Source: Paenibacillus fonticola DSM 21315 (GTDB taxonomy: Bacteria; Bacillota; Bacilli; Paenibacillales; Paenibacillaceae). From it: a DNA stretch of 64,000 nt. Within the stretch, counting starts at the first letter, position 1, and the number at the start of each line of letters is the position of its first letter. Both the position numbers and the translations under genes were made by a program. Under the pieces are notes generated by a model, which saw only the letters and a program-made list of their open reading frames with translations, was not told where the DNA came from and made no database searches. Shown one piece after another: positions 37,229-46,969 of this stretch. The stretch spans positions 1 through 64,000 of the forward strand of contig NZ_KB907274.1 of NCBI RefSeq assembly GCF_000381905.1, written 5' to 3'.

Positions 37229-37996
37229 TTATGTACGCTTTCGGGCGACCACCGCTAACCGGCCTTCTTCGGTAGAGTATTCACACGTAGACAGAACAAT
37301 AAGCTTGTCGCCATACCGGGCTGTCACGCCCGTGTCGTAAAGAGCAAGTTTTTTGATGTTCTGTATATACGAGTCAAACTCGGCGGATGTTCCTACTTTC
37401 TCAATCTCGTAGTATTTAAAAACGTCGTCCGTTTTAAGATAAACCTTTGAGAGAATAACGGCAACAATTTCATATTCTTCCTTCTCATACAGTGTACTGA
37501 ACCGAATCGTAGCATGATCTTTATAATAGCTTTCTTTCTTGTACTTCATCAAATCTGCAAACATCACGCCGTTTTTCATGTGATGTCCGTGAATCAACAA
37601 AATGTCTGAACCGTTTATCTGATTGTGTTCATCCAAAAATGGGAGTCCGTTTTTGTTTTTCTTTTTATTGAAATCGTGATTGAGATAGTATTGGGCATCC
37701 TGTTGGTTCTGCATAACCGGGTAATCAATTCGAGTGCCGTCAATCTTCAGCCAACCGACGATGTCCGAGTTTCTATTGTAAAGCTCTTGAAATTCGGGGA
37801 GCATGACCGGCTCATCCTTTTTCGTTATAAAAGGTGAGGGTGTTGCAGCACCCTCGCCATTTCCCCAAATTTCTATCAGTTCCTTCATTTGCCGATGTTC
37901 CTCATAATCACGTAGGAGAATTCTCGCCACATTGACGAGAGAAAAAACCAGCAGAATAGTGGAAAAGGCGATAAGAATTTTTTTAATATTGCTCAT
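37229..37996 (-). CDS. srtB: Class B sortase
   Basis: 255-residue membrane-anchored transpeptidase that links surface proteins to peptidoglycan. N-terminal signal anchor (ILIAFSTILLVFSLVNVARI), then the sortase barrel. The catalytic triad is visible as His138 in LIHGHHM, Cys238 in LSTCEYS and Arg246 in EGRLAVVARK. Class B features are the long N-terminal helix and the IVGWLKIDGTRIDYPVMQ block. ATG 37996 follows AAAGGCGG. It lies 22 bases after the VPKTG adhesin gene and is surely co-transcribed, so that protein is its likely substrate. Confidence 0.95.
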   Translation of the reverse strand: MSNIKKILIAFSTILLVFSLVNVARILLRDYEEHRQMKELIEIWGNGEGAATPSPFITKKDEPVMLPEFQELYNRNSDIVGWLKIDGTRIDYPVMQNQQDAQYYLNHDFNKKKNKNGLPFLDEHNQINGSDILLIHGHHMKNGVMFADLMKYKKESYYKDHATIRFSTLYEKEEYEIVAVILSKVYLKTDDVFKYYEIEKVGTSAEFDSYIQNIKKLALYDTGVTARYGDKLIVLSTCEYSTEEGRLAVVARKRT

Positions 37997-38018
37997 TTTC
38001 TTACCGCCTTTCCTGTTA

Positions 38019-41000
38019 CTAAATTTGTTTTTTCTTCTTGGTGCCAAGCAAACAGAACCCGATTACAATCAAGGACATTAGAGCCAAAGCCATATAGAAG
38101 ATTGGCGATATGCTGTTATCTCCTGTTTTCGGAACATTATCCAGCTCGTCGTTACCGTTGTCGGTTCCGTTGTTACCGTCGTCGGTTCCGCTGTTACCGT
38201 TGCCAGTTCCGCTGTTACCGTTGCTGGTTTCGTTGTTACCATTGTCGGTTCCACTGTTACCGTTGCCGGTTTCGTTGTTACCATTGTCGGTTCCGCTGTT
38301 ACCGTTGCCGGTTTCGTTGTTACCATTGTCGGTTCCGCTGTTACCGTTGCCGGTTTCGTTGTTACCATTGTCGGTTCCGCTGTTACCGTTGCCGGTTTCG
38401 TTGTTACCATTGTCGGTTCCGCTGTTACCGTTGCCGGTTTCGTTGTTACCATTGTCGGTTCCGCTGTTACCGTTGCCAGTTTCGTTGTTGCCATTGGTTC
38501 CGCTGTTACCGTTGCCGGAGTTGCCGCCGGAGCTGCCTCCAGAATTACCGCCGGAGCCGCCACCGGAACGGATTGGCTTCATTGGCACGTCGTATCTTAC
38601 AATGTCAAAATCGACAGAAATCGTATCGCTCCTGTGCGTCTCGTAGCCGTCCTTCGTTACGATCAGATAGTAATCCGCTTCAGGAAACACCATGTACGCG
38701 TAGAAGCCATTTGCGTCGCTATCCTGCTCTGGGCTCTCGTTATCGTGTGGCGGAAAATTCGGAACCGGAGGAAGCGTTACTTTCGTATCCGGAATGCGGC
38801 CGTTATCTCTATTCCGCTGTGTATCCGCATAATACAGTGTAACTTTGGCTCCGTCAATTTTCTTGCCAGTGATGGCATCTCCTGTCGTTTCATCATAAAC
38901 CGTACCGTAAGGGTCAACCAATTCCTCGGAAATATTCAGCTCTCCGTTAGCTTTCACGTCCAGCTGCGTCACTTTGAAGAGCAGTTCCTCGCCGGTCTCA
39001 GCTTTATAGCGAACTTCCATGGTGTACTTCTGCTCGCTTAGTCCTTCCACGGAGAAGGTACCGTTCGAAGCCATCGGAAACGGCTTGGGATGGCCGTTCT
39101 CCTTAATATAATTGCCGTCTTTGTCCTTCAAATAGATGTACATATTGCTGGTAAACGAACCGTTGAATAGCTCTGTTGTTCCATCCAGCTGCTTGAACAT
39201 AACGATCCCTACCGCCGTAATGTCCGCCGGAACGGTCTCGTCCGTCACGCTGCTGTCCACATTGGCCTTCTGAGTGAACTCGACTGGGACAACCTTCCCG
39301 CCTACCTGATACAGCTTCGTATACGTGATCGTATAATCGGTATCCGCCTGGGCAGGGATCGAATATTCACCCTTCTCGCTCGTCCAAATTGTCTGCTGTT
39401 CGTTCGTCTTCTTGTTCGTCACGATAATTTTCGCATTCGGAATGACTTCGCCTGTGTTATTGTCACGCAGCACGCCTTCCAGATACGGACGGGTATTGAC
39501 AAAGTGTGCTTCGGCCACTTGTTTCTCCGGAATTGCGCCTGTGCGAACGAGACTTTTAGGATCCGTTATATAGCCGTCCTGCGTATAATCATCCTGGGTC
39601 ACCGTATACTGGAGATACGTCGGAAGTCCTTGCACAACGAGCGTCTGGCCATCTGTAAGCTCGAAGGTGTCTCCGCTCTTGATCGTGCCCTTGCTGCCGT
39701 CCGACTTCTCATAGGAGTAGGATTTGTTCGCTCCCTCGCCTGTGAAGGTAACCGTATACTTGAACAGCTTTCTCTTGTCTTCGTCTTTGCCTTTAACCGT
39801 GTTGCTGATGAGCAGGCCGCCCTCCAAGACTCGCACGTTCGTGAATGAGGCCTCTTCATCTTTGCCCTCCATGATTCCGGTATAATACCGATCCTCAGGA
39901 ATGGTCGCGTATTCGTCGGCTGTGTAGTCCTTTTGAGTCACTGTGTATTTCAGATCCTTAGGCAGACCCACAATTTCCAGTGTCTCTCCATGCTTGAGTA
40001 TGAAGGTACCGCCGGACTTGATCGTACCTTGGTCGCCATCCGACTTCTCGTAAGAGTAGCTTCCATCCTTTCCTGCATCCTCAAAGATGACGGTGTACTC
40101 GAACGCCTTCGTCTTGTCGCCGCCGTTGCCCATGACCGTGTTGCTGATCGTCAGCTTGTTGACGGTCCGTTCATTGGCGAAATCCGCTTCGCGATCAGCG
40201 CGCGCCATGACTCCCTCATCAGACAATTCCACAGGGATGGTCGCGTAGCCATCGTTCTTGTAACCTTCCTGGATGATCGTATACTTCAAATTCTCTGGAA
40301 GATCCTTAATTTTAAAGGTCTCACCATGCTTGAGCTCGAAAGAAGCGCCGGATTTGACCGTACCCTTCGTGCCATCGGAATGCTCATAATTGTAGGTTTG
40401 ACCCTTGCCTGTACCGTCAAAGGTCACCGTGTACTTAAACGGCTTGTCCGGTTCTGCGCCGTCCCCCGTGACGGTATTGCTGACGATCAGATCATTAACG
40501 TATCGCTCGTTGACGAAATCCGCCTTGTGGTCGCCTTTATTCACGATTGTGCCAGAGTATTGCTTATTCCCCGGGGCAGTCGTGTAACCATCGGCGGTAT
40601 AATCCGTCTGGGCTACCGTATAGACCATACCCGCAGGCAAAGCCGGCAGCACAACAGATTCCCCATGCTTGAGGAGGATCTTGCCTCCGCTATTGATCTT
40701 GCCGATGCCGGTTGTACCGTCAGACACCTTATAGGTATAGGTGTATTCTCCGTCCTCGCCCTCACCTTCGAAAGTAACGGTGTATTCGAAATCCTTGTCC
40801 GGATCGCTACCGTTGCCCACCACAGTGTTGCTGATCGTCAGCTTGCCTTGGGCAGGGGTAGGGACAACGAGCGGATCCTGACTGGTTACTTTTACGCCGT
40901 CCACCCAGATCGGCTTGCCGGGCGTATTTCCTACATACACCTGATAAATTCTTGTAGTCGGTAACCATGTCGTTGTGTCAATATAGGTTTCCTTCAACTC

Positions 41001-44000
41001 ATAATACCCTGGTTCCGGGAATAGCAGATTAAGCTTGCCATCATTCCCGGTTTTTCCTTTGGCGACTTGTGCTCCGCCGTCTTTCTTATACAGCGTAAAT
41101 TCTACGTCCTTCAGCGGATCACCATCGGGATTTACCTTTTTCAGGGGCAGCAGGGCATTGGAGTCAGACGCGCCGGCTACGTCTGAACTGTCCAGCGTGC
41201 TTTCGCTTCTGGCAGTGACAGATTTCAGCTTATCATCGCCAATCAGCTTTACCTCGTTGCCCATTTTGTCTCCGGCTTTCGCTTTAGATGGGTCAACCTC
41301 TGTTTGGTATACAAACTGGTAAAACTTATTAGGGTCGTCCATTTTGAATTTTAGAACTGTGGTGCCTCCCGCACCTGGTGCAGCTTCTACCTGAACTTCA
41401 GCATTCGGGTCGCTTAGGTCAAGTGCTGCACCCTCTCGTTCCAGAGCACCGCTAGCAGTTATTTTAGCGGGATAAACTGCCATACTAGGCGCTGTCAGCA
41501 CAAGCTTTCCGTCTACATCATAGCGCAGATTCATACCTGCACCCAGGGTATCCTGCAAATAAACATCCTGCTTCATGTTGAATGGCGGGGTATAGTTCAC
41601 TGTCCATTCAAGCACCCCTGGAACTGGCTTAGTTACCGACTTGCCCAGGGTCTGAATAGGTACAATAACTTTGCGCTGCTCGGTGACGACCTTTTCCGCA
41701 CCGCCCCAGGTCATATGCAGGTCGGCTTTGTTATACAGTACCTGCCTGTCTGTGCCGTTTGTAGTATATTCCTCTAAATATTTTTCCAGAGCTGCATTGG
41801 AAGGTCTTGCCTTCACTAGAATGACATAAGGGCCTTCCAGCTCAGAGAAGGTGAAGGTGCCTACGTTGCCGCTATGGGAGAAATTTACTACATGAGCATT
41901 AGTGCCTGGTTCAATAATCGTTCTGGCGTCGTTTCTGACGCCATATTCGGTACCACTACCATTATCCGAATAGCCTTTCCAAAGCTCAAAATCTTTGCCC
42001 TCAGAAAACGGCACAAATTCCCAGCCCTCTGGCAAGGTATCTACCAGCTTCACATTGGTGATAACCCGATTTCCGCCGTCTCTCGCCATTTCGACCGTGT
42101 TGTAGCCCGGCATATTGACGCCTAGACGGAAGGTGACGGTCTTGGTTGTACGGTCATAGGCCGAAATCGTCCAGGCTTCATTGCTATCGTTTCTAATGTA
42201 GCTGCCGACGTTATTCGGGGTAACATTCTCAAGTGTACCATCTGCTTTCAATGGCTTCGAAGCAAAGAGCATATCCTTATTCAGCATACGCAGGTGAAGG
42301 TTTGTACTGTTTTGGGCTTCTTTTATGGTTTCGCCGTCAAAGAGCAAAGCCCGATTCCAGCTTGTTTTCCCTGCGTTAATATCCTGCTTGAAGAGGACAT
42401 TCAGGTTGGTTTCAAGTGCACGGAAACTGAAGGATGTAGCTTTGTCGGTGTTGTATCCGGTCACCTTGATCAAATCCGCCACCACTTCACCGTTCACGGT
42501 TAAAGGAATAGCCTTCATGTTCAAACCCGCTGCATTGGTCACGCCCTTCAAGGTTCCATCCTGATACTTCTTCCAAAGCTGCGAAGTATTAACTTTTGCT
42601 TTGATTTTCGCAATCGTTTCCGCGCTCACCTCGCTGGTTTCATCCACAGCGTTGTCCAAGACATTTAAATCTCCGCCATGGATCAGCACATCGTATACCG
42701 CGGCATTTGGCAGGGCATACTGTGGTGTTAGATTGACAGTCCAGGTGATGCTGCCTAGGTTATAATCCGCCATCGAAATAGAGCCTGCTTTTGTGAACGT
42801 GTGCGCCCCAACGATGATTCTCGCCTCGTCGGTTACCGCATTGGGTCTGGTACCGGTTTTAACATCATTGTTCTGTAAGGCGTTTCCGTTCGCGTCCTTG
42901 GTCTCCAAATCCCAGTTGGCGCGTGGTTCATTGGTGAAGTCGGATCCGCTTATAATTTTGGACTTAATCACCAGTTGAAGGCGCCCATTAATATCCCCGA
43001 AGGAGTATACGCCGTTTTCATCCGGATCAATCGGTTCTGGACCAGATGTAAAACCGTCCTCCCATGTCTGATATGTCGCTGACATGAACTCGAGGCCTGT
43101 GGGCAGCACATCTGTGATGGTAAAGTTTTTTAGTCCCTTCTTGTTGTACTTACTATTGACATCGGTGGTCCATGTGATGATCTGATTCTCGTGGTCCAGC
43201 GAGCCTGCGGTCTGAATCCAGTCTGGAGCAAAGGAAATCTCTTGACCTGCACTCACTAAAACAGTATCATCGCTTTGTTTTAATCTCACTATACCGTTCA
43301 TGTCCCGATAGCTACGACCAAGATTCCCCGGTGGATTCTTGTACTCGTAATAGTAACCTTCCTTTGGAATCCACGTCTTAAACTCAACCTTCGGATCTAT
43401 ACCGGTGCCCGGCGGAAAGATGTAGCTCAGCTTGCCGTCGACGTCGATATCCGGCACTACCGCAATCTCGTTCACCTTGAAGGAACCAGGCATATAGATA
43501 CCGCGGACATTACCATTGCTAGTATTATAAGATGCAGGGTCCGTAAAAAACTTCATCCCGTCGAGCGGCAGCTTGATTGCTGTATCAAACTTATCGAAAG
43601 CAGATACGGTTGATTGCCAAGTAATCGCACCCTCAACAAATTGCTCGTGTTGAATTCCGCGATAGCTATACTGATCCCACCTGACCATTCCCGGCGAAGC
43701 CAGTGTGATGCTGTATGCGGGCGTGACATCTGGGTTTTTCAGCTGGTAAGCTCCCCCGAAAATAGAGATAGGCTTTGACTCGCCATACACTAAGCCTGTT
43801 ACATCCGAATTAGCGGTAGTTTCAAAGCCAAAAGTAACCGCTCGTCCAATACCATTGAAAAACCAATCGTCGCCATTAAACACAATCTTGATGCTATTCG
43901 GGGTGAAATAGGCAATGCCAAGCTGTTTCGCACCAAATTCAGTTGTTGCCATCAAGGTTTTGGTTGCTGTTGGCAACACCACTTCCTTGAAGTAGTCATC

Positions 44001-44447
44001 CCTTTTTAGTTCGATCCAGTCGCCCTTCTGAATGTATAAGTCTGGATCCGCATTAGTCGGATCAGCGTCATCACCATTCACTGGCAGCTTAAGTCCTTCC
44101 GACTTGAGCGTGAATGGCTGTCTACCCTCTATGATGCCGCCGGGAGCAACCGTTTGGTTACTCTGCACCACCTCCAGCGGAAAAGGGTCGTTTACTCCCA
44201 TGAGAATCGCCGTTTTGTCCGCTGGACCTGCCGTTAAGGCCATCGGGACGGCGGCCTGCACATCGTACACAGCCTCAGTTACCGACGGTTCGGCCGCTTC
44301 AGGCGAGCCGTCTTCACTGACTGTTACTGACCCAGAATCGCCTAGCATGCTCTCCGCAAACACAGGAGCAGAGAACATTTGTAAAATAAGCATAATCGCT
44401 AGGCAGAATGACAGCACAGATTTGCTTGCACTCCGTTTTCGTTTCAT
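38019..44447 (-). CDS. Large wall-anchored adhesin with VPKTG sorting signal
   Basis: 2142 residues. A signal peptide (about 1-32, ending APVFAES) is followed by roughly 1050 residues of adhesin-like beta-sandwich modules (ITDVLPTGLEFMSATYQTWE, WTVNYTPPFNMKQDVYLQDT). A SpaA/prealbumin-like domain lies near 1100-1185 (LKKVNPDGDPLKDVEFTLYK ... YYELKET, the Lys and Glu of a likely isopeptide bond). Four DUF7601-like repeats span about 1200-1650 (each with xISNTVxGxG, YTVTF, LKHGE). Then come carboxypeptidase-regulatory-like domains, a Gly/Asn/Thr/Ser tandem-repeat spacer, the sorting signal NVPKTGDNS near 2104, a hydrophobic segment and a KKKKQI tail. ATG 44447 follows TGGAGGAG. It is expressed with the class B sortase. 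Confidence 0.93.
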   Translation of the reverse strand: MKRKRSASKSVLSFCLAIMLILQMFSAPVFAESMLGDSGSVTVSEDGSPEAAEPSVTEAVYDVQAAVPMALTAGPADKTAILMGVNDPFPLEVVQSNQTVAPGGIIEGRQPFTLKSEGLKLPVNGDDADPTNADPDLYIQKGDWIELKRDDYFKEVVLPTATKTLMATTEFGAKQLGIAYFTPNSIKIVFNGDDWFFNGIGRAVTFGFETTANSDVTGLVYGESKPISIFGGAYQLKNPDVTPAYSITLASPGMVRWDQYSYRGIQHEQFVEGAITWQSTVSAFDKFDTAIKLPLDGMKFFTDPASYNTSNGNVRGIYMPGSFKVNEIAVVPDIDVDGKLSYIFPPGTGIDPKVEFKTWIPKEGYYYEYKNPPGNLGRSYRDMNGIVRLKQSDDTVLVSAGQEISFAPDWIQTAGSLDHENQIITWTTDVNSKYNKKGLKNFTITDVLPTGLEFMSATYQTWEDGFTSGPEPIDPDENGVYSFGDINGRLQLVIKSKIISGSDFTNEPRANWDLETKDANGNALQNNDVKTGTRPNAVTDEARIIVGAHTFTKAGSISMADYNLGSITWTVNLTPQYALPNAAVYDVLIHGGDLNVLDNAVDETSEVSAETIAKIKAKVNTSQLWKKYQDGTLKGVTNAAGLNMKAIPLTVNGEVVADLIKVTGYNTDKATSFSFRALETNLNVLFKQDINAGKTSWNRALLFDGETIKEAQNSTNLHLRMLNKDMLFASKPLKADGTLENVTPNNVGSYIRNDSNEAWTISAYDRTTKTVTFRLGVNMPGYNTVEMARDGGNRVITNVKLVDTLPEGWEFVPFSEGKDFELWKGYSDNGSGTEYGVRNDARTIIEPGTNAHVVNFSHSGNVGTFTFSELEGPYVILVKARPSNAALEKYLEEYTTNGTDRQVLYNKADLHMTWGGAEKVVTEQRKVIVPIQTLGKSVTKPVPGVLEWTVNYTPPFNMKQDVYLQDTLGAGMNLRYDVDGKLVLTAPSMAVYPAKITASGALEREGAALDLSDPNAEVQVEAAPGAGGTTVLKFKMDDPNKFYQFVYQTEVDPSKAKAGDKMGNEVKLIGDDKLKSVTARSESTLDSSDVAGASDSNALLPLKKVNPDGDPLKDVEFTLYKKDGGAQVAKGKTGNDGKLNLLFPEPGYYELKETYIDTTTWLPTTRIYQVYVGNTPGKPIWVDGVKVTSQDPLVVPTPAQGKLTISNTVVGNGSDPDKDFEYTVTFEGEGEDGEYTYTYKVSDGTTGIGKINSGGKILLKHGESVVLPALPAGMVYTVAQTDYTADGYTTAPGNKQYSGTIVNKGDHKADFVNERYVNDLIVSNTVTGDGAEPDKPFKYTVTFDGTGKGQTYNYEHSDGTKGTVKSGASFELKHGETFKIKDLPENLKYTIIQEGYKNDGYATIPVELSDEGVMARADREADFANERTVNKLTISNTVMGNGGDKTKAFEYTVIFEDAGKDGSYSYEKSDGDQGTIKSGGTFILKHGETLEIVGLPKDLKYTVTQKDYTADEYATIPEDRYYTGIMEGKDEEASFTNVRVLEGGLLISNTVKGKDEDKRKLFKYTVTFTGEGANKSYSYEKSDGSKGTIKSGDTFELTDGQTLVVQGLPTYLQYTVTQDDYTQDGYITDPKSLVRTGAIPEKQVAEAHFVNTRPYLEGVLRDNNTGEVIPNAKIIVTNKKTNEQQTIWTSEKGEYSIPAQADTDYTITYTKLYQVGGKVVPVEFTQKANVDSSVTDETVPADITAVGIVMFKQLDGTTELFNGSFTSNMYIYLKDKDGNYIKENGHPKPFPMASNGTFSVEGLSEQKYTMEVRYKAETGEELLFKVTQLDVKANGELNISEELVDPYGTVYDETTGDAITGKKIDGAKVTLYYADTQRNRDNGRIPDTKVTLPPVPNFPPHDNESPEQDSDANGFYAYMVFPEADYYLIVTKDGYETHRSDTISVDFDIVRYDVPMKPIRSGGGSGGNSGGSSGGNSGNGNSGTNGNNETGNGNSGTDNGNNETGNGNSGTDNGNNETGNGNSGTDNGNNETGNGNSGTDNGNNETGNGNSGTDNGNNETGNGNSGTDNGNNETSNGNSGTGNGNSGTDDGNNGTDNGNDELDNVPKTGDNSISPIFYMALALMSLIVIGFCLLGTKKKKQI
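38210..38510. repeat. 42-bp minisatellite in the adhesin spacer
   Basis: Seven near-identical 42-bp units encode GNNETGNGNSGTDN on the minus strand. Six are perfect at protein level and the last differs (GNNETSNGNSGTGN). Copies of TTTCGTTGTT recur every 42 bases from 38228 to 38480. The long open frames on other frames here are by-products of the repeat. Confidence 0.9.
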
Positions 44448-44692
44448 TCCTAGATTCTCCTCCATTCCCGAGTTCTATCGACAGCAAGATCATCTGCCCA
44501 ATATAGTGCACAAACGAATAGACATATGCTATGCTTGACTCAGGCGGCCCTTAAGTTCTTCGAAATCTTGCGGAGTTCCTAGATGACCGACCGAGCAATC
44601 TCCGTGTATGTGCGGGCGGTGATCAATGCTTAGTAACTATACTCCCCCTCTCCGTCTACTATCTTCGCCAATCTTATACTGTAAAGAACAGA

Positions 44693-44718
44693 ATACGCTA
44701 AGTTTATACATAGCGTAT
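44693..44718. promoter_or_regulatory. Operator-like palindrome upstream of the adhesin-sortase unit
   Basis: ATACGCTA-10 bases-TAGCGTAT, perfect 8-bp arms, about 250 bases upstream of the adhesin start. A possible -35 (TTTACA on the minus strand) lies just downstream at about 44680. No other feature is seen in 44448-44766. Confidence 0.4.
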
Positions 44719-45063
44719 CCGGGAATTCTAATACAACGATCTATACAAAAACTATACAACCATATATTACCTTTTCCTCAAGCCTAATCTTTTTTTGTTG
44801 GGTATGGTTTGACATCGATGATATTGTGGAAGGAAAATCTGCCTCTTTCTATCCTTTAAGTCAAAACCTTCAATCTGCCAAAGGCCTTGTTCATGATAAA
44901 GGTGCAAGAGATAGGTGGATAAGACTCTATTTATTACATTTTCTTCTTTGATGATAATGCAATAAATAGCTATCCAAAAAAGGATTTGGATAAGTTTTTC
45001 CAATATAGGGTGGGGTAGGTCAGGAAGATTAAGTAGCAACGCAGAATATATTCGAGAAAACGA

Positions 45064-45088
45064 TTGAACTATCCTGCCAGTTAGCTTA
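45064..45088. repeat. Dispersed palindromic repeat, copy 2
   Basis: TTGAACTATCCTGCCAGTTA... with inverted ends, preceded by TATTCGAGAAAACGA as in copy 1. It flanks the deaminase terminator on one side. Confidence 0.6.
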
Positions 45089-45092
45089 GCGG

Positions 45093-45119
45093 AAAAAAAC
45101 CCACCATTTGCTGGTGGGT
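45093..45119 (-). terminator. Terminator of the deaminase gene
   Basis: ACCCACC-7 bases-GGTGGGT followed on the minus strand by seven T. Confidence 0.85.
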
Positions 45120-45128
45120 ATATGCTTA

Positions 45129-45154
45129 TTGAACTATCGTTCCCCGTTAGCTGA
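45129..45154. repeat. Dispersed palindromic repeat, copy 3
   Basis: TTGAACTATCGTTCCCCGTT... on the other side of the same terminator as copy 2. The arms TTGAACTA and TTAGCTGA are nearly complementary. Confidence 0.6.
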
Positions 45155-45165
45155 GTAAAAATAAT

Positions 45166-45678
45166 TCATGAAAGTTCTTTATGCCACTCTGTATCGACAT
45201 AGCCTCTACTTGTGTAAAAATCAGCAATCATACTCCTTTGCTTTAACTCAAGTTCAGGATATGGTGTAGCTAAATATGAGATTGTATCAAAGTATTCACT
45301 GAAATGAGGTCCTTCTTTAAACTTCCTGGCAGCTCCAAATGTATTATCATTTGCTGCCCATACAACTTTTTTTATGCCCGACAATAAGATGGTACAGGTA
45401 CACATTGGGCATGGTTCACATGTGGAGTAAATCGTATAATCGTTATTAATAAACTGTTTTGTACTAAGGTCTATTAATCGATCCGAGGCAGCTCGCAGTA
45501 AATTAACTTCAGCATGGCCCGTTGTGTCACAACTTGAAAAAACCCTATTTCGCTCACGGGCAATAATCAATCCAGTCGTATTATCGACTAAAACGGCCCC
45601 AATTGGAAATGTCCCTTCTTGTTTTGCTAACTCTGCTTCTTCAAAAGCAACTAACAAATACTTATAGATATCATCCAT
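45166..45678 (-). CDS. Zinc-dependent nucleoside/base deaminase
   Basis: 170-residue cytidine-deaminase-fold enzyme. The zinc ligands and proton shuttle are His55-Ala-Glu57 (GHAEVNL) and Cys90/Cys93 (CEPCPMC). Sequence order and length fit the guanine deaminase/TadA-like group; the substrate could be guanine, cytosine or a nucleoside. Low GC, start at ATG 45678. It sits in the accessory region between repeat copies and an APH-type kinase gene. Confidence 0.88.
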   Translation of the reverse strand: MDDIYKYLLVAFEEAELAKQEGTFPIGAVLVDNTTGLIIARERNRVFSSCDTTGHAEVNLLRAASDRLIDLSTKQFINNDYTIYSTCEPCPMCTCTILLSGIKKVVWAANDNTFGAARKFKEGPHFSEYFDTISYLATPYPELELKQRSMIADFYTSRGYVDTEWHKELS

Positions 45679-45790
45679 GTTCTAACCACTGCCCCTGTCT
45701 TATCTTATTTTTCAGATACAAGACTTACTTCTTCATCTGATTCAAAATATCCTTTTCTTACCACGCCAAACTGCCCGTTATCGGTGAGTG

Positions 45791-46810
45791 TTAATCCATA
45801 TTTACAGGCTCGATCACTTCAAATAAAAATGGATTACCGTTTAAATATTCTCTTATGTATGCTTGGGCATATTTTTGTTCATCGATTAAACTGGCTGTTT
45901 CTCTCGGATCAGAGGCGTGATGGCAGTAGTTCTCAATCATGAACATGACGAAAAAGCATTCAAGATCCTGAATATAGTCCGTTTCCAACTTCCTAATATT
46001 CTCATAACCTTGGATAAGCATCCATCGATGCTTCGGCCAAAGCTCCAATATGGTGCCTGCCATATCGTAGAGATAATATCCGTACCCACATCTTCCAAAA
46101 TCAATCGGATAGGGTTGATTATCCTTAAAAACCATATTACCGGTATGTAAATCAGCATGAATGAGCCCATAGTTATGTTCACTTGGATGCATAGTGGTAA
46201 GTTGGGATACAACCTTCTCAGCAGCATCTTGATATAGCTTCCATCCCTCTTTGGATAAAAAATGTTCATAATAACGTTCCAACTTAGCCATGTCACGTTT
46301 AAAACTTTCTACTCCCCAAGTAGGTCTTACAAAATCAGAAGGTGAATTGAAATCATTTGCTGCTGCATGGAGCCTGCCTATTAATACACCCATATTATAT
46401 GCTTGACTATCCGTAAATTCACCTGTTGCATGTTCACCCTCTATCCACCGCATCATCGTAACATAAGGGCGCCTATATCCTATTTCGGTATCGATGTCCA
46501 ATACATAATTACCATCACAACTTGCCATCCCTTCTGGTACATTTAGATCTTTCGATTTGTTCAGTTCTTGTAACAGTAGGAGTTCCGAACGAATTTCCTC
46601 TCTGGTCAAACGGTCCGAATGAATGCGAAGCAAATAATTGTTATCTGTACTGGTTTCAATTTTATACGTGATCGTATCGGATAATTGAATAAATTGGATG
46701 CTATCCCATTCTAAGTCATACCGTTGAATTGCTGATAAAGCGACTTTCCTTGCTCTGACTAATAACGCCCGCCGTTCTTCATCAGTATCAAATCTAAAAA
46801 AATCATACAT
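45791..46810 (-). CDS. APH-family phosphotransferase
   Basis: 339-residue small-molecule kinase of the aminoglycoside phosphotransferase/homoserine kinase fold. The catalytic loop is LIHADLHTGNMVF (Asp and Asn of the HxDxxxxN motif), and the Mg-binding Asp is in PIDFGRCGYGYYLYDMA. N-terminal ATP-lobe strands (ITYKIETSTDNNYLLRIHSD) are intact. The substrate is unknown. Relatives phosphorylate proteins, sugars or drugs. ATG 46810 follows AGGGGG. A related kinase lies at 49985. Confidence 0.85.
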   Translation of the reverse strand: MYDFFRFDTDEERRALLVRARKVALSAIQRYDLEWDSIQFIQLSDTITYKIETSTDNNYLLRIHSDRLTREEIRSELLLLQELNKSKDLNVPEGMASCDGNYVLDIDTEIGYRRPYVTMMRWIEGEHATGEFTDSQAYNMGVLIGRLHAAANDFNSPSDFVRPTWGVESFKRDMAKLERYYEHFLSKEGWKLYQDAAEKVVSQLTTMHPSEHNYGLIHADLHTGNMVFKDNQPYPIDFGRCGYGYYLYDMAGTILELWPKHRWMLIQGYENIRKLETDYIQDLECFFVMFMIENYCHHASDPRETASLIDEQKYAQAYIREYLNGNPFLFEVIEPVNMD

Positions 46811-46924
46811 TTGTTATCCCCCTGCAGTTTTTATTAAGTAAAATCAACTACTTCTTTTATATGTTATTGTAACGCTAGTAATAGCTTAAAAATATGTAGT
46901 AAACAATTTAAACTATGCATTACA

Positions 46925-46963
46925 CAAAAAAGTCACATTAGAATTTCTTCCAATGCGACTTTT
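46925..46963 (-). terminator. Terminator of the CD3324-family gene
   Basis: AAGTCACATTAGAA pairs with TTCCAATGCGACTT with one mismatch. Six T follow on the minus strand. Confidence 0.8.
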
Positions 46964-46969
46964 GTTTAA

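Noticed and set aside
38102-38842. 246-codon frame of Cys/Arg/Tyr/His repeats, plus two other long frames
   Set aside because: Created by the 42-bp minisatellite of the adhesin gene read in the wrong frames.
39933-40964. 343-codon plus-strand frame
   Set aside because: Shadow of the DUF7601-like repeat region of the adhesin.
44767-45039. 90-codon minus-strand frame with a hydrophobic start
   Set aside because: TTG start without a ribosome binding site and no recognisable family; possibly a gene remnant but not supportable as a gene.
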